A DNA stretch of 64,000 nucleotides, taken from assembly GCF_007678455.1 (NCBI RefSeq), contig NZ_VEEP01000008.1, forward strand, positions 207,413-271,412, read 5' to 3'. A model generated the notes under the pieces. The model was not told where the DNA came from, did not search any database, and saw only the letters and a program-made list of their open reading frames with translations. Source of the stretch: Cytobacillus oceanisediminis 2691 (GTDB taxonomy: Bacteria; Bacillota; Bacilli; Bacillales; Cytobacillaceae). Position 1 is the first letter of the stretch. Each line of letters begins with the position of its first letter. The position numbers and the translations under genes were made by a program. Below are positions 45,843 through 55,997 of this stretch, piece after piece.

Positions 45843-47726
45843 CTACTTGATCTTCGCAATGCGTCCCTGCTCCAGATAGACGAGCAGGATGGAAATATCC
45901 GCAGGGTTCACCCCTGAGATTCTCGATGCCTGCGCCAATGTCAATGGCTGGACCTCTTTCAGTTTTTGGCGTGCTTCTGTCGCCAGTCCTGAGATCGCCT
46001 CATAATCAATATTTTCCGGGATTTTCTTATCTTCCATCTTTTTCAGCCTATCAACCTGCTGAAGCGATTTTTCGATATATCCCTCATATTTAATTTGGAT
46101 TTCTGTTTGTTCTTCTATTTCGAACTCGAGCTCTCCATCCGCAGGCACGAGCTGCTTGATATGCTCATATGAAACTTCCGGACGCTTCAGGAGGTCTGAA
46201 GCACGGATTCCATCCTTCAACTCACTGCCGCCCAGCGAACGGATTAATTCCTGGACCTCGGCTGAAGGTTTGATGATGATGGATTGAAGTCGTTTCTTCT
46301 CCGCATCGATTGCATCTTTTTTCGCCAGGAACTTCTGGTATCGTTCTTCTGTGATCAGACCAATTTCATAACCCTTTTCGGTTAAGCGAAGATCTGCATT
46401 GTCGTGCCGCAGAAGCAGACGGTACTCCGCTCTCGATGTCAGCAGACGGTACGGTTCATTCGTTCCTTTTGTCACGAGATCATCAATCAATACGCCAATA
46501 TAGGCATCGGCACGGCTGAGGATGACTTCTTCCTTGTCCAGAGCCTTTCTGCCGGCATTGATTCCGGCCATGATTCCCTGTCCGGCAGCCTCTTCATAAC
46601 CTGAAGTTCCATTGATTTGGCCAGCAGTATAAAGATTTTTGATCAATTTAGTTTCCAATGTCGGCCATAGCTGCGTCGGTACAACCGCATCATACTCAAT
46701 TGCATAGCCGGCACGCATCATCTGGACTTTCTCAAGACCAGGGATTGTCTGTAGGATTTTGTGCTGGACCTCTTCTGGCAAGCTGGTTGATAGTCCCTGC
46801 ACATACACTTCCTGAGTGTTCCTTCCTTCTGGCTCCAGGAAAATCTGGTGGCGCGGCTTATCATTGAAGCGGACGACCTTATCCTCGATGGATGGGCAAT
46901 AGCGCGGCCCAGTCCCCTTGATCATTCCGGAATACATCGGTGAGCGGTGCAAATTGTCATCAATCAGCTGATGTGTACGCTCATTCGTATATGTCAGCCA
47001 GCAAGGAAGCTGGTCCGTAATGTATTTCGTCGTTTCATAGGAAAAAGCACGGTGGACATCATCACCAGGCTGTATTTCTGTTTTAGAATAATCAATAGTG
47101 TCGCTGTGAACCCGCGGCGGCGTGCCAGTCTTAAAACGGACAAGGTCAAAGCCAAGCTCTTCAAGATGCTCCGAAAGCTTGATTGACGGCTGCTGGTTAT
47201 TCGGGCCGCTTGAATATTTCAACTCACCAAGGATGATTTCCCCGCGCATATACGTCCCCGTCGTGATGACGACTGTTTTCGCACGGTAAATGGCTCCAGT
47301 CTGAGTAATGACCCCTTTACATTCACCATCTTCTACAATCAGGCGCTCCACCATGCCCTGTATCAATGTGAGGTTTTTCTGGTTTTCAAGCGTCTTCTTC
47401 ATTTCATTCTGATAATCAAATTTATCGGCCTGTGCCCGCAATGCACGTACGGCAGGTCCCTTACCGGTATTCAACATCCTCATCTGGATGTAGGTTTTAT
47501 CAATATTGCGTCCCATTTCGCCGCCAAGAGCGTCAATTTCGCGCACAACGATTCCCTTTGCAGGTCCGCCGATTGACGGATTGCACGGCATGAACGCAAT
47601 CATATCTAGATTGATGGTAATCATCGCTGTTTTTGCACCCATCCGCGCCGGCGCAAGAGCTGCCTCAACACCCGCATGGCCGGCACCCACTACAACCACA
47701 TCAAAATTCCCGGCTTCATAACCCAT
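45843..47726 (-). CDS. mnmG: tRNA uridine-5-carboxymethylaminomethyl synthase MnmG (GidA)
   Basis: The 627-residue FAD protein acts with MnmE to put cmnm5 on the wobble U34 of several tRNAs. Motifs: [16 protein letters not shown] (10-25, FAD), [11 protein letters not shown] (about 48-58), [12 protein letters not shown] and [16 protein letters not shown]. Its C-terminal helical domain binds MnmE. GGAGGCAGCAGG precedes the ATG. Confidence 0.98.
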   Translation of the reverse strand: MGYEAGNFDVVVVGAGHAGVEAALAPARMGAKTAMITINLDMIAFMPCNPSIGGPAKGIVVREIDALGGEMGRNIDKTYIQMRMLNTGKGPAVRALRAQADKFDYQNEMKKTLENQKNLTLIQGMVERLIVEDGECKGVITQTGAIYRAKTVVITTGTYMRGEIILGELKYSSGPNNQQPSIKLSEHLEELGFDLVRFKTGTPPRVHSDTIDYSKTEIQPGDDVHRAFSYETTKYITDQLPCWLTYTNERTHQLIDDNLHRSPMYSGMIKGTGPRYCPSIEDKVVRFNDKPRHQIFLEPEGRNTQEVYVQGLSTSLPEEVQHKILQTIPGLEKVQMMRAGYAIEYDAVVPTQLWPTLETKLIKNLYTAGQINGTSGYEEAAGQGIMAGINAGRKALDKEEVILSRADAYIGVLIDDLVTKGTNEPYRLLTSRAEYRLLLRHDNADLRLTEKGYEIGLITEERYQKFLAKKDAIDAEKKRLQSIIIKPSAEVQELIRSLGGSELKDGIRASDLLKRPEVSYEHIKQLVPADGELEFEIEEQTEIQIKYEGYIEKSLQQVDRLKKMEDKKIPENIDYEAISGLATEARQKLKEVQPLTLAQASRISGVNPADISILLVYLEQGRIAKIK

Positions 47727-47870
47727 CCTGCTGCCTCCTTTTATGCTGCTTATAAGCTAGCCACTTTAAAAATCCATAGTCATATTGTTCTATGAAAAAA
47801 TTTACTGTTTTCCAGTAACGTACTATATAGAAAATTTTCGTGAAATAATTTCCTTATTTGCTCTTAAAAA

Positions 47871-49256
47871 TTACTTTCCTAGACAGAACTGGGAAAATAA
47901 CTGGTCAATCAAGCTTTCATGAACACTTTCACCAATGATTTCGCCAAGAAGCTCCCATGCACGGGTCAAGTCAATCTGGACGATATCGATAGGCGTTCCC
48001 ATTTCCACGCCGCTGATCGCTTCTTCAATCGAATGTGCAGCCTGGTTGAGCAATGCGATATGACGGCTGTTGGATACATAAGTCAGATCCCCTGACTCAA
48101 TCGCACCTGAAAAGAACAGTGTTGAAATTGCTTCTTCAAGCTGGTCCACACCCTGATCTTCCAGCAGCGAGGTCGTAACAAGTGAATATGGCTTCGCAAG
48201 CTCCCTCACTTCATCCATATTGATTTTCTGCGGGAGATCCGTTTTGTTGACGATGACGATGACATCCATGCCTTCGACAGCTTTAAAGATGTTCTGATCC
48301 TCTTCCGAAAGCTCATCCGAATAGTTCAGAACGAGCAAGATCAAATCCGCTTCTTTCAGAACCTGTCGGGAACGCTCGACACCAATTCGTTCGACGATAT
48401 CCTCCGTCTCACGGATCCCTGCTGTATCAAGAAGTCTTAATGGAACACCGCGTACATTGACATACTCTTCGATGACATCACGAGTAGTACCTGGAATATC
48501 TGTAACGATCGCCTTATTTTCATGAACAAGGCTATTCAATAAAGAGGATTTCCCTACATTAGGCCGGCCTACAATGACAGTGGAAAGCCCTTCCCTGAGG
48601 ATTTTCCCCTGCTGCGAGGTTTGCAAAAGCTTTTCAAGCTCAGCTTTTACATAGTTCGCTTTTTCCAGAAGCATATGATGAGTCATTTCCTCGACATCGT
48701 CATACTCCGGATAGTCGATATTCACTTCGACATGCGCTAGAATTTCGAGAATTTCCTGGCGCAGCTTCTGGATCAGTCTTGAAAGGCGCCCTTCCATCTG
48801 GCCAAGTGCCATATTCATCGCCCGATCCGTTTTCGCCCTGATCAAGTCGATGACTGCCTCTGCCTGGGAAAGATCGATCCGTCCATTTAAAAAAGCCCGT
48901 TTTGTAAATTCTCCTGGCTCCGCAAGTCTCGCACCCTGATTCAGGACAAGCTGGAGCACACGGTTTACAGAAACAAGACCCCCATGGCAGTTGATTTCGA
49001 CTACATCTTCTTTCGTGAACGTTTTCGGCCCCCTCATGACGGAGACCATTACTTCTTCAGCAACTTGGCCAGTTTTCGGTTCGATCAGATGGCCATAATG
49101 AATCGTATGCGTAGCCGCCTCGCTAAGCCTCTTGCTTCCAACCCCTCTGAACAATCGGTCTGCTATTTCGAATGCCTGATCCCCGCTCAAACGGACAATC
49201 GCAATCGCACCTTCACCCATCGGCGTAGAGATCGCCGCAATCGTATCAAATTCCAC
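47871..49256 (-). CDS. mnmE: tRNA modification GTPase MnmE (TrmE/ThdF)
   Basis: The GTPase of the MnmEG complex has an N-terminal THF-binding domain ([23 protein letters not shown]), a central G domain with [32 protein letters not shown] and NKTD, and C-terminal FCLGK with the catalytic Cys. GTG 49256 has GGGGTG at good spacing and gives 461 residues, close to the usual 459; the frame is open three codons further to GTG 49265. Confidence 0.96.
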   Translation of the reverse strand: MEFDTIAAISTPMGEGAIAIVRLSGDQAFEIADRLFRGVGSKRLSEAATHTIHYGHLIEPKTGQVAEEVMVSVMRGPKTFTKEDVVEINCHGGLVSVNRVLQLVLNQGARLAEPGEFTKRAFLNGRIDLSQAEAVIDLIRAKTDRAMNMALGQMEGRLSRLIQKLRQEILEILAHVEVNIDYPEYDDVEEMTHHMLLEKANYVKAELEKLLQTSQQGKILREGLSTVIVGRPNVGKSSLLNSLVHENKAIVTDIPGTTRDVIEEYVNVRGVPLRLLDTAGIRETEDIVERIGVERSRQVLKEADLILLVLNYSDELSEEDQNIFKAVEGMDVIVIVNKTDLPQKINMDEVRELAKPYSLVTTSLLEDQGVDQLEEAISTLFFSGAIESGDLTYVSNSRHIALLNQAAHSIEEAISGVEMGTPIDIVQIDLTRAWELLGEIIGESVHESLIDQLFSQFCLGK

Positions 49257-49265
49257 ATGCTTCAC

Positions 49266-49710
49266 CCCACTTTTTTAAAAAAATAATATATATATAAAGA
49301 TTGAAGTTTGTTTTCTACAAATTACTAGAATAACACATCAGTTTAGCGAAAAAAAGAAAGGAATCTTCTCTATCGCCAAATTATCCACAATAAATAAAAT
49401 AAACTCTTTTAATTTTAACTTATCCACATGTGAATAACAATAAAACCAGGAGAGGAAATTTCGCATTGTGGAAAAACTCACAGGGAAATTCATAAGGATT
49501 TTCTGCCATTCAAAAAACTGGTAAAAATCGCGGCAAATTTCCAAGTCGCCAATAAAAACTGATTTTCGCTAGAAAACAGCTCATAATCGCCAATATAATT
49601 AAATTTTCGCCAATAAACATATTAGGCAGATCATAATCGTGATCTAAACATGATTATTCAAGTCAGATTAAGCTGCCAGGGTTCATTTTTTCATAAAATA
49701 ACAACAAAAA
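49266..49710. promoter_or_regulatory. mnmE-jag intergenic region with DnaA boxes and a ~20-bp periodic repeat
   Basis: Two perfect DnaA boxes TTATCCACA (49381, 49420) and a back-to-back TGTGAATAA (49429) lie in the first half; a weaker TGTGGAAAA is at 49467. The second half has a core TCGC, usually TCGCCAATA, at about 49528, 49546, 49565, 49587 and 49606, spaced 18-22 bp. No gene is supported here; a 68-codon minus-strand frame is low-complexity and lacks a ribosome-binding site. Confidence 0.65.
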
Positions 49711-49737
49711 AACCCGAACCTGGACCAGGTTCGGGTT
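49711..49737 (-). terminator. Terminator of the rnpA-spoIIIJ-jag group
   Basis: AACCCGAACCTG and CAGGTTCGGGTT form a perfect 12-bp stem with a three-base loop and a T run on the minus strand. Confidence 0.9.
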
Positions 49738-49745
49738 ACATTTCT

Positions 49746-50366
49746 TTATTTAGACGGTGCGATCACAATATGCCTGTGCGGCTCTGTGCCGTCTGAAAAA
49801 GTTTTGATTTTCTTGTTTGACATCAATGCAGTATGAATCACTTTGCGTTCATACGAAGGCATCGGTTCAAGCGCGACGTTTTGTCCGGTTCTTACTGCTT
49901 TTTGTGCCAGGCGTTCAGCCAGCTGGACGAGTGTATCGTTCCGGCGCTGACGGTAATCCTCCGCATCAAGTACCACAGTAGCGTACTGATCAGAATATCG
50001 GTTTACCACGAGCTGCGTTAAAAATTGCAGCGAATTCAGTGTTTGGCCTCTTTTTCCGATCAGCAAAGCGATTTTTTCACCTGACATCGTCAATAGGACT
50101 GTTTTTCCTTCTTTTTTCACATCCACGTCAATGGATGCACCCATTTTTTCGCCAACCGATTTCAAATAATTTACGGCTTCTTCAACAGCATCGATTTTGA
50201 CTGTCACTTTGACAACAGCCGGGCGTGTGCCGAAAAGTCCGAAAATCCCCTTTTTGCCTTCATCAATTACATCAATTTCTGTGCGGTCTTTGGTTGTCTT
50301 TAATTGAGCTAAAGCGGATTCTACTGCTTCGTCGACATTTTGTCCTGTAGCAGTTACCTGTTTCAC
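49746..50366 (-). CDS. jag: RNA-binding protein Jag (KhpB/EloR type)
   Basis: The 206-residue protein has an N-terminal Jag domain ([17 protein letters not shown] to GLFGTRP), a KH domain with [18 protein letters not shown] and a C-terminal R3H domain with [15 protein letters not shown]. It binds RNA and takes part in cell elongation control. GTG at 50366 overlaps the spoIIIJ stop (GTGA). Confidence 0.96.
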   Translation of the reverse strand: MKQVTATGQNVDEAVESALAQLKTTKDRTEIDVIDEGKKGIFGLFGTRPAVVKVTVKIDAVEEAVNYLKSVGEKMGASIDVDVKKEGKTVLLTMSGEKIALLIGKRGQTLNSLQFLTQLVVNRYSDQYATVVLDAEDYRQRRNDTLVQLAERLAQKAVRTGQNVALEPMPSYERKVIHTALMSNKKIKTFSDGTEPHRHIVIAPSK

Positions 50367-51139
50367 TTTTTTGCTCCTCCCGCATTGCCGGCAGCCTTTG
50401 CTTTTTTAAGATCCGGCCCTTTAATAAAGTACGTTTGACCAATCATGAATAAGTTACCTACTACCCAGTACAGTGAAAGTGCTGCTGGGAAGTTGATCGC
50501 GAATACAACGATCATGATTGGCATCAGCCAAAGCATCATCGCCATTTGCGGATTGCCTTCCTGGCCAGCCATCATCATTTTTTGCTGAATGAAAGTAGTG
50601 ATACCTGCAACAATCGGCAGAATATAAAACGGATCCGGTGCACCAAGATCGAACCATAAGAAGTTATGCTCGGCAATTTCCCTGGTTCTTGAAATCGCGT
50701 GGTAGAAACCAATCAAGATTGGCATCTGGACAATCAGCGGGAAACAGCCTGCAAGCGGATTGACACCATGCTGCTGGAAAAGTGCCATCGTTTCCTGCTG
50801 AAGCTTTTGCTGTGTCTTCTGGTCCTTTGAGCTGTATTTTTCCTTCAGCTTCTGCATTTCCGGCTGCAATGCCTGCATCGCTTTCGAGCTTTTCGTTTGC
50901 TTGATCATAAGCGGCAGGATCGCAAAACGGATCAGCAAAGTAACAGCAATAATCGATAGTCCGAAGTTTCCACCGAGCCATTCGGCCATCTTGATGATTA
51001 ACAGGGATAAGGGATAGACAATATATTCGTTCCAGAAACCCTTACTCTCTGGAGTGATCGGCTGGTTATACTCTGTACAGCCTGTCAGCAATGACACCAC
51101 TAACACCAAGCCCAATATCAATAATATTCTTTTTTTCAA
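50363..51139 (-). CDS. spoIIIJ: Membrane protein insertase SpoIIIJ (YidC/OxaA)
   Basis: The 258-residue lipoprotein insertase has signal SLLTGC with lipidated Cys (C21), then five membrane helices. The first core helix bears the conserved Arg in [12 protein letters not shown] (about 64-75), and the cytoplasmic coiled region follows. It inserts membrane proteins and is needed for forespore SigG activation in B. subtilis. Coupled with jag by a four-base overlap. Confidence 0.96.
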   Translation of the reverse strand: MKKRILLILGLVLVVSLLTGCTEYNQPITPESKGFWNEYIVYPLSLLIIKMAEWLGGNFGLSIIAVTLLIRFAILPLMIKQTKSSKAMQALQPEMQKLKEKYSSKDQKTQQKLQQETMALFQQHGVNPLAGCFPLIVQMPILIGFYHAISRTREIAEHNFLWFDLGAPDPFYILPIVAGITTFIQQKMMMAGQEGNPQMAMMLWLMPIMIVVFAINFPAALSLYWVVGNLFMIGQTYFIKGPDLKKAKAAGNAGGAKK

Positions 51140-51301
51140 GCTTCATTTCCTCCTAACTTCCCGATACGTTCATTTATTTTCAAAAGTTTGTCCCAAATTT
51201 TATGTACATTTCCCTTTGGCTGCATAATGCAATCAAAAGTATTTTAACATCTTTTATAGGGAAGCGCTTTTAAAAAATGCAATTCGGCAAATATTTTTGC
51301 C

Positions 51302-51664
51302 TCAATCATTATCTCCAGTTTTCGGCTTCTTCAAAACTTTTCCGACCTTCATAACATGCTCAAGGCTTTTCTTGACCTCATGCATGTCCATTTCGGCAGT
51401 CGGCTTCCGGGCAATAATGATATAATCGTTGCCGTTGTGAACCCGGTCCTGCAATTCATGGAAAGATTGCCGGATATAACGTTTTATCTGATTTCGCATG
51501 ACGGCATTGCCGATTTTTTTGCTGACTGATAGTCCGATGCGGAAATTCTCCTGCTCCGGTTTTTTCAAAATATAGACGACAAATTGCCGGTTAGCGACAG
51601 ATCTTCCTTTTTTAAAAGCCTCTTGGAATTCTTTATTTTTTTTCACTCTGTAATCTTTTTTCAT
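51302..51664 (-). CDS. rnpA: Ribonuclease P protein component
   Basis: The 120-residue basic protein has the RNR signature [17 protein letters not shown] (about 51-67) and helps RNase P RNA remove tRNA 5' leaders. GAAGGTG lies 7 bp before the ATG. Its usual partner rpmH is 271 bp upstream and separated by a terminator and a repeat element. Confidence 0.97.
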   Translation of the reverse strand: MKKDYRVKKNKEFQEAFKKGRSVANRQFVVYILKKPEQENFRIGLSVSKKIGNAVMRNQIKRYIRQSFHELQDRVHNGNDYIIIARKPTAEMDMHEVKKSLEHVMKVGKVLKKPKTGDND

Positions 51665-51732
51665 CTATAACACCTTCAATTCTCTATGGATCCTGTTATG
51701 TAAACTTCGCTGGAATGGCTATAAGGATTTAA

Positions 51733-51831
51733 AGGCTGTGTAAATCAGACTGTTGATTTTCGTTCCAGGCGCTTCGCTTTCCACTACAATCAACAGGATT
51801 TTAAAAAAGAAGTGGTACATTCACACAGCCT
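51733..51831. mobile_element. 99-bp MITE-like element between rpmH and rnpA
   Basis: The outer inverted repeat AGGCTGTGT (51733-51741) / ACACAGCCT (51823-51831) and inner TGTTGATT (51751) / AATCAACA (51788-51795) frame a 29-bp core identical to the end of the repeat at 55613-55898 (reverse complement of 55869-55897). It looks like an internally deleted form of that repeat. Confidence 0.65.
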
Positions 51832-51910
51832 CTTAAAGTATATCCAAAAATAAATCCCTAAAGCCCATTTCTCAGTAAGCCCAACCCAAAATAGTATTGC
51901 CCAAAGAGAA

Positions 51911-51936
51911 AAAAGACCACTGACATTTCAGTGGCC
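51911..51936 (-). terminator. Terminator directly after rpmH
   Basis: GGCCACTGA and TCAGTGGTC pair around AATG, then TTTTTT, on the minus strand. The stem begins at the rpmH stop codon. Confidence 0.85.
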
Positions 51937-52070
51937 TAAGCTGATAATACTTTTCTTCCTTTTTGACGACGGCGAGCAAGAACCTTACGGCCATTTGCAC
52001 TGCTCATGCGAGCACGGAATCCGTGAACTTTACTGTGTTTACGTTTATTTGGTTGATAAGTGCGTTTCAT
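51936..52070 (-). CDS. rpmH: 50S ribosomal protein L34
   Basis: The 44-residue basic protein starts [20 protein letters not shown] and ends [12 protein letters not shown], standard for L34. GGGAGGTGTAAC precedes the ATG. It faces away from dnaA, across the upstream part of oriC. Confidence 0.98.
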   Translation of the reverse strand: MKRTYQPNKRKHSKVHGFRARMSSANGRKVLARRRQKGRKVLSA

Positions 52071-52386
52071 ATATGTTACACCTCCCTGAGGAATAGCTGT
52101 TACAGACAGTCTTTGTAATTATAAAGAGGGGCAGCATAAATTGTCAAGTGCCTATTCGGAAAAGAACCTTATTACCATATAGTAATAATTTGAATTCCCC
52201 GCCAGCTCTTTTGAAATCCTCGATGGATTTTTTCACCTGGCTTACAGATTGAAAAAAAGTATCAGGTTTCTGAAACAGTTGTTTTTCATTCCACTTAAAT
52301 TTTTGAAGTAAAAGAATATTTTTTCACCAAAAGAAAATCTTATTTTATATATTTTACTTTTTTAAATTTCACTGTTTCGGAAGACC

Positions 52387-52649
52387 TGTGGACAAAAATC
52401 GACACCATTTTTATTATCCACATCCCTTTTTGACAGCTTTTACACAAGCCAGATGGCTGTGGACAATTATTCTCCACAGAGAGGGTGTATTGTGGATAAT
52501 GTATGAAAAAGCGTTGCACCATGCTAGATTATCTGATATTATATTTGTGTTTTCACTCTTAATAATTCGATGGCAGAAATATAATTATCCACAAAATGTG
52601 GATAAACTGTGGATAGGTTATTCAGGGCTGTTGTAAAAGTTTGTCCACA
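52387..52649. other. oriC, upstream part (DnaA-box cluster between rpmH and dnaA)
   Basis: DnaA boxes in both orientations: TGTGGACAA (52387), TTATCCACA (52414), TGTGGACAA (52458), TTCTCCACA (52470), TGTGGATAA (52491), TTATCCACA (52585), TGTGGATAA (52597), TGTGGATAG (52608) and TTGTCCACA (52641). AT-rich stretches at 52320-52370 and 52680-52740 flank them. This matches incC of the bipartite B. subtilis origin and probably also autoregulates dnaA. The remaining 52650-52858 holds the dnaA leader; I could not fix its promoter. Confidence 0.92.
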
Positions 52650-52858
52650 GAAAGTGGATATTGTCGAAAAGCTTCTTTTCTTCCTTATTATATATTTTTC
52701 CACATTAATAGTTTTGTATATTTATTAATCAGGGGTTGTACAACGTGTATAACCTTTCGTTTTATGCTTTTCGAACAGATCTGATGCATATGGCCAAACG
52801 GCTAAATGTGAAGATCAGCCAGACATAGAGATAAAACTTACGAGAAAAGGAGGGAAAA

Positions 52859-54208
52859 TTGTTGGAGAATATTGCAGATCTCTGGAATAATGCTCTCGCT
52901 AAAATCGAGAAAAAGATCAGTAAGCCCAGTTTTGATACATGGCTAAAATCAACCAAAGCACATTCGCTCCAGGGTGATGTCCTTACGATTACAGCACCGA
53001 ACGAGTTTGCCCGCGATTGGCTGGAAGAGCGCTATTCCCAGCTCATCAGCGGCATTTTGTATGAAATTACTGGTGAAGAGCTTGCTGTTAAATTCATCAT
53101 TCCCCAAAACCAGAATCAAGAAGATCTTGATATTCCCTTGCCGCCCAGAAGGGTCAAGAAGGAAGAAGACACGCCCGATTTGCCAGTCAGCATGCTGAAT
53201 CCAAAGTATACATTCGATACTTTTGTCATTGGATCAGGCAATCGTTTCGCCCACGCGGCATCGCTTGCAGTAGCTGAAGCGCCGGCAAAAGCCTATAACC
53301 CTTTATTCATCTACGGGGGCGTAGGACTTGGTAAAACCCACTTGATGCATGCAATTGGGCACTATGTCCAGGATCATAATCCGAATGCGAAAGTGGTTTA
53401 TTTGTCATCTGAAAAATTCACAAATGAATTTATTAATTCAATCAGGGACAACAAAGCAGGAGATTTCCGCGATAAATATCGTAATGTTGATGTACTGCTT
53501 ATTGATGATATTCAGTTCCTGGCGGGGAAAGAACAAACGCAAGAAGAATTTTTCCATACATTCAATACTTTGCATGAAGAAAGCAAGCAGATTGTCATCT
53601 CCAGTGACCGTCCGCCAAAAGAAATTCCGACTCTTGAGGACAGGCTGAGATCCCGTTTCGAATGGGGTTTGATCACTGATATTACGCCGCCTGACTTGGA
53701 AACAAGAATCGCGATCCTGCGCAAAAAAGCGAAAGCAGAAGGATTGGATATTCCTAATGAGGTCATGCTTTATATCGCGAACCAGATCGACTCCAACATC
53801 CGTGAACTTGAGGGAGCCTTGATCCGTGTGGTCGCGTACTCTTCACTCATCAATAAGGATATCAATGCAGACCTGGCTGCCGAGGCATTGAAGGATATTA
53901 TTCCGAGCTCGAAGCCAAAGGTGATTACAATCCTGGATATCCAAAGAGTCGTTGGGCAGCATTTCAATGTTAAGCTCGAGGATTTCAAAGCTAAGAAACG
54001 GACAAAATCCGTCGCTTATCCAAGGCAAATCGCCATGTACTTATCAAGGGAGCTGACAGATTTCTCTCTTCCAAAGATCGGGGAAGAATTCGGAGGACGT
54101 GACCATACAACCGTCATCCATGCTCATGAGAAAATTTCTAAAATGATTTCAACTGATACAAATCTGCAAAGGCAGTTAAAAGATATAAATGAACAATTAA
54201 GGGTTTAG
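52859..54208 (+). CDS. dnaA: Replication initiator DnaA
   Basis: The initiator ATPase has domain I ([29 protein letters not shown]), a linker, an AAA+ domain with Walker [16 protein letters not shown] (about 153-167), Walker [11 protein letters not shown], sensor II region, and domain IV with the DnaA signature ([15 protein letters not shown]). The start is TTG: two TTG codons stand in a row (52859 and 52862) after AAAAGGAGGG. The second aligns with the usual MENI start and has the better spacing, giving 448 residues. Confidence 0.98.
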   Translation: MLENIADLWNNALAKIEKKISKPSFDTWLKSTKAHSLQGDVLTITAPNEFARDWLEERYSQLISGILYEITGEELAVKFIIPQNQNQEDLDIPLPPRRVKKEEDTPDLPVSMLNPKYTFDTFVIGSGNRFAHAASLAVAEAPAKAYNPLFIYGGVGLGKTHLMHAIGHYVQDHNPNAKVVYLSSEKFTNEFINSIRDNKAGDFRDKYRNVDVLLIDDIQFLAGKEQTQEEFFHTFNTLHEESKQIVISSDRPPKEIPTLEDRLRSRFEWGLITDITPPDLETRIAILRKKAKAEGLDIPNEVMLYIANQIDSNIRELEGALIRVVAYSSLINKDINADLAAEALKDIIPSSKPKVITILDIQRVVGQHFNVKLEDFKAKKRTKSVAYPRQIAMYLSRELTDFSLPKIGEEFGGRDHTTVIHAHEKISKMISTDTNLQRQLKDINEQLRV

Positions 54209-54244
54209 GATAATGTGAATAACTCGTCATTGGTTACGCACAGT

Positions 54245-54354
54245 CTGTCCACATGTGGATAGGCTGTCTTTCCTTTGATCAAATCACTTATCCACAAATC
54301 CACAGGCCCTACTAGTACTTCTATTACTTTTTAAAACATATTAATATATGCATT
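54245..54354 (+). other. oriC, downstream part: DnaA boxes, DnaA-trios and unwinding element
   Basis: CTGTCCACA (54245), TGTGGATAG (54254), TTATCCACA (54288) and the adjoining AAATCCACA (54296) are followed by GC-rich GGCC. CTACTAGTACTTCTATTAC (54309-54327) comes next, which on the other strand is a run of GAT-like triplets as in the DnaA-trio element. An AT-rich stretch to 54354 follows. Order and spacing match the B. subtilis basal unwinding system in the dnaA-dnaN gap, so strand opening should start here. Confidence 0.88.
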
Positions 54355-54388
54355 TAAGAAAAAAATATTCCAAAACGGAGGCCAAAAA

Positions 54389-55525
54389 ATGAGATTTATT
54401 ATCCAGCGCGATTTTCTGCTGCAAAGCGTCCAGGACGTCATGAAGGCAGTAACAAGCAGAACGACAATCCCTATTTTGACTGGTATCAAGATTGTTGCAA
54501 ATGAAGAGGGAGTAACTCTTACAGGCAGCGATTCCGATATTTCCATTGAATCTTTCATTCCTAAAGAAGAAGCAGGGGATGAAATCGTTGAAATCAAACA
54601 GCCAGGATCCATTGTTCTGCAGGCGCGTTTCTTTAGTGAGATCGTTAAAAAGCTTCCGACAGACACAGTGGAAATCGAAGTCCATAATAATCTGCAGACG
54701 ATCATCCGTTCTGGAAAATCCGAATTCAACCTTAATGGCCTTGATGCAGAAGAATATCCACACCTTCCGCAAATTTCGGAAGAGCATGTATTCAAGATTC
54801 CGACAGACTTATTAAAAGGGCTGATCCGCCAGACTGTCTTTTCAGTGTCCACCTCAGAAACACGCCCGATCTTGACAGGTGTAAACTGGAAGGTCGAAAA
54901 CAATGAACTGATCTGTATTGCAACAGACAGCCACAGACTGGCATTGCGAAAGGCAAGGCTAGAGGCTGACAATACCGAGAACTACAACGTGGTAATTCCA
55001 GGAAAAAGCTTGACTGAGTTGAGCAAAATCCTCGATGACAGCTCTGATTCAGTCGATATCGTCATTACCGAAAACCAGGTTTTATTCAAAGCCAAGCATC
55101 TGTTATTCTTCTCAAGATTGCTTGAAGGAAACTATCCTGACACAGGACGGCTGATTCCGACTGAAAGCAAAACAGATGTTGTCGTGAATACAAAAGAATT
55201 CCTGCATGCTATTGATCGTGCTTCATTGCTCGCTAGAGAGGGACGAAACAATGTCGTCAAGTTTTCCACAATCGAAGGCGGAGCCATCGAAGTTTCTTCC
55301 AACACACCAGAAATCGGTACTGTTGTCGAAGAAATCCAGAGCCAGTCTATCGATGGTGAAGAACTGAAAATCTCTTTCAGCGCCAAATATATGATGGACG
55401 CCTTAAAAGCACTAGAGGGAACAGAAATCCAGATCAGCTTCACAGGCGCGATGAGACCATTCGTCATCCGTCCGCTTCATGATGATTCCATCCTGCAGCT
55501 GATCCTGCCTGTAAGAACTTACTAA
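54389..55525 (+). CDS. dnaN: DNA polymerase III beta sliding clamp
   Basis: The 378-residue clamp has three repeated domains and ends with LQLILPVRTY. MRFIIQRDFLLQSVQDVMKAV opens domain I. It rings DNA and tethers PolC and DnaE and many repair proteins. It lies 180 bp after dnaA across oriC. AACGGAGG precedes the ATG. Confidence 0.98.
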   Translation: MRFIIQRDFLLQSVQDVMKAVTSRTTIPILTGIKIVANEEGVTLTGSDSDISIESFIPKEEAGDEIVEIKQPGSIVLQARFFSEIVKKLPTDTVEIEVHNNLQTIIRSGKSEFNLNGLDAEEYPHLPQISEEHVFKIPTDLLKGLIRQTVFSVSTSETRPILTGVNWKVENNELICIATDSHRLALRKARLEADNTENYNVVIPGKSLTELSKILDDSSDSVDIVITENQVLFKAKHLLFFSRLLEGNYPDTGRLIPTESKTDVVVNTKEFLHAIDRASLLAREGRNNVVKFSTIEGGAIEVSSNTPEIGTVVEEIQSQSIDGEELKISFSAKYMMDALKALEGTEIQISFTGAMRPFVIRPLHDDSILQLILPVRTY

Positions 55526-55535
55526 TTCCATAACG

Positions 55536-55566
55536 CCACCAGTTTTATTGCTGGTGGTTTTTTTTA
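55536..55566 (+). terminator. Terminator of dnaN
   Basis: CCACCAG and CTGGTGG stem with an 8-nt loop and eight T. Confidence 0.88.
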
Positions 55567-55612
55567 TAAATGAAAAATAGACTTTATTTTAGACAAAAAT
55601 GATATTTAGCAC

Positions 55613-55898
55613 CTGTTGATTGCAGTGGAAGGCGCGAAGACTCCTCGAAATTGCTAACGCATTTCCTTCGTGCGTGGGCCGGTTCAAGCGAAGCCAAATC
55701 AATGTCCTGCGGGATCAGCTGGATAGGAGAGACCTAGGTGAAATGATTCACGTGAGGAATCATTTGCACCCCGCAGACGCCAAAGGCGGCGAGGAGGCTC
55801 AGCGCCAGTTAGGAAGAATTGCCTTTTGAAAAAGCCGGCAGTTGGACTTTTTCATTATTCTTCCAGCAGAAAGCGAAGCGCCTGGAACGAAAATCAAA
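55613..55898. repeat. Bacillaceae-type interspersed repeat with three hairpin-like insertions
   Basis: The element begins CTGTTGATTGCAGTGGAAGG and ends in GCGAAGCGCCTGGAACGAAA plus ATCAA. Internal pieces GCGAAGACTCC, TCCTGCGGGA, CCCCGCAGACGC and GAGGAGGCTCAGCGCC are typical of a short repeat common in Bacillus intergenic DNA. Three stretches interrupt it: about 55653-55708; 55735-55770, with GGTGAAATGATT/AATCATTTGCACC; and 55809-55866, with GGAAGAAT/ATTCTTCC and GAAAAAG/CTTTTTC. A 69-codon frame here is a by-product. It fills most of the dnaN-yaaA gap. Confidence 0.72.
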
Positions 55899-55997
55899 AG
55901 GCCAAGGTTATAGGCAAAAAATAAGAAAATTTGTTTCTATGGAAAATATTTAGTAAAATAAAGTATTAAGTCCTTTTGGAAGAAAAGGGTGAGAATC

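Noticed and set aside
49338..49544. 68-codon minus-strand frame in the mnmE-jag gap
   Set aside because: Low-complexity Phe/Leu/Ile translation over AT-rich DNA that also holds DnaA boxes; no Shine-Dalgarno sequence.
55745..55760. CACGTG in ATTCACGTGAGGAATC as a parS site
   Set aside because: Outside the CACGTG core it does not match TGTT..AACA; it is the loop of a hairpin in the interspersed repeat.
55620..55829. 69-codon plus-strand frame after dnaN
   Set aside because: Entirely inside the interspersed repeat, so it is explained by that element.
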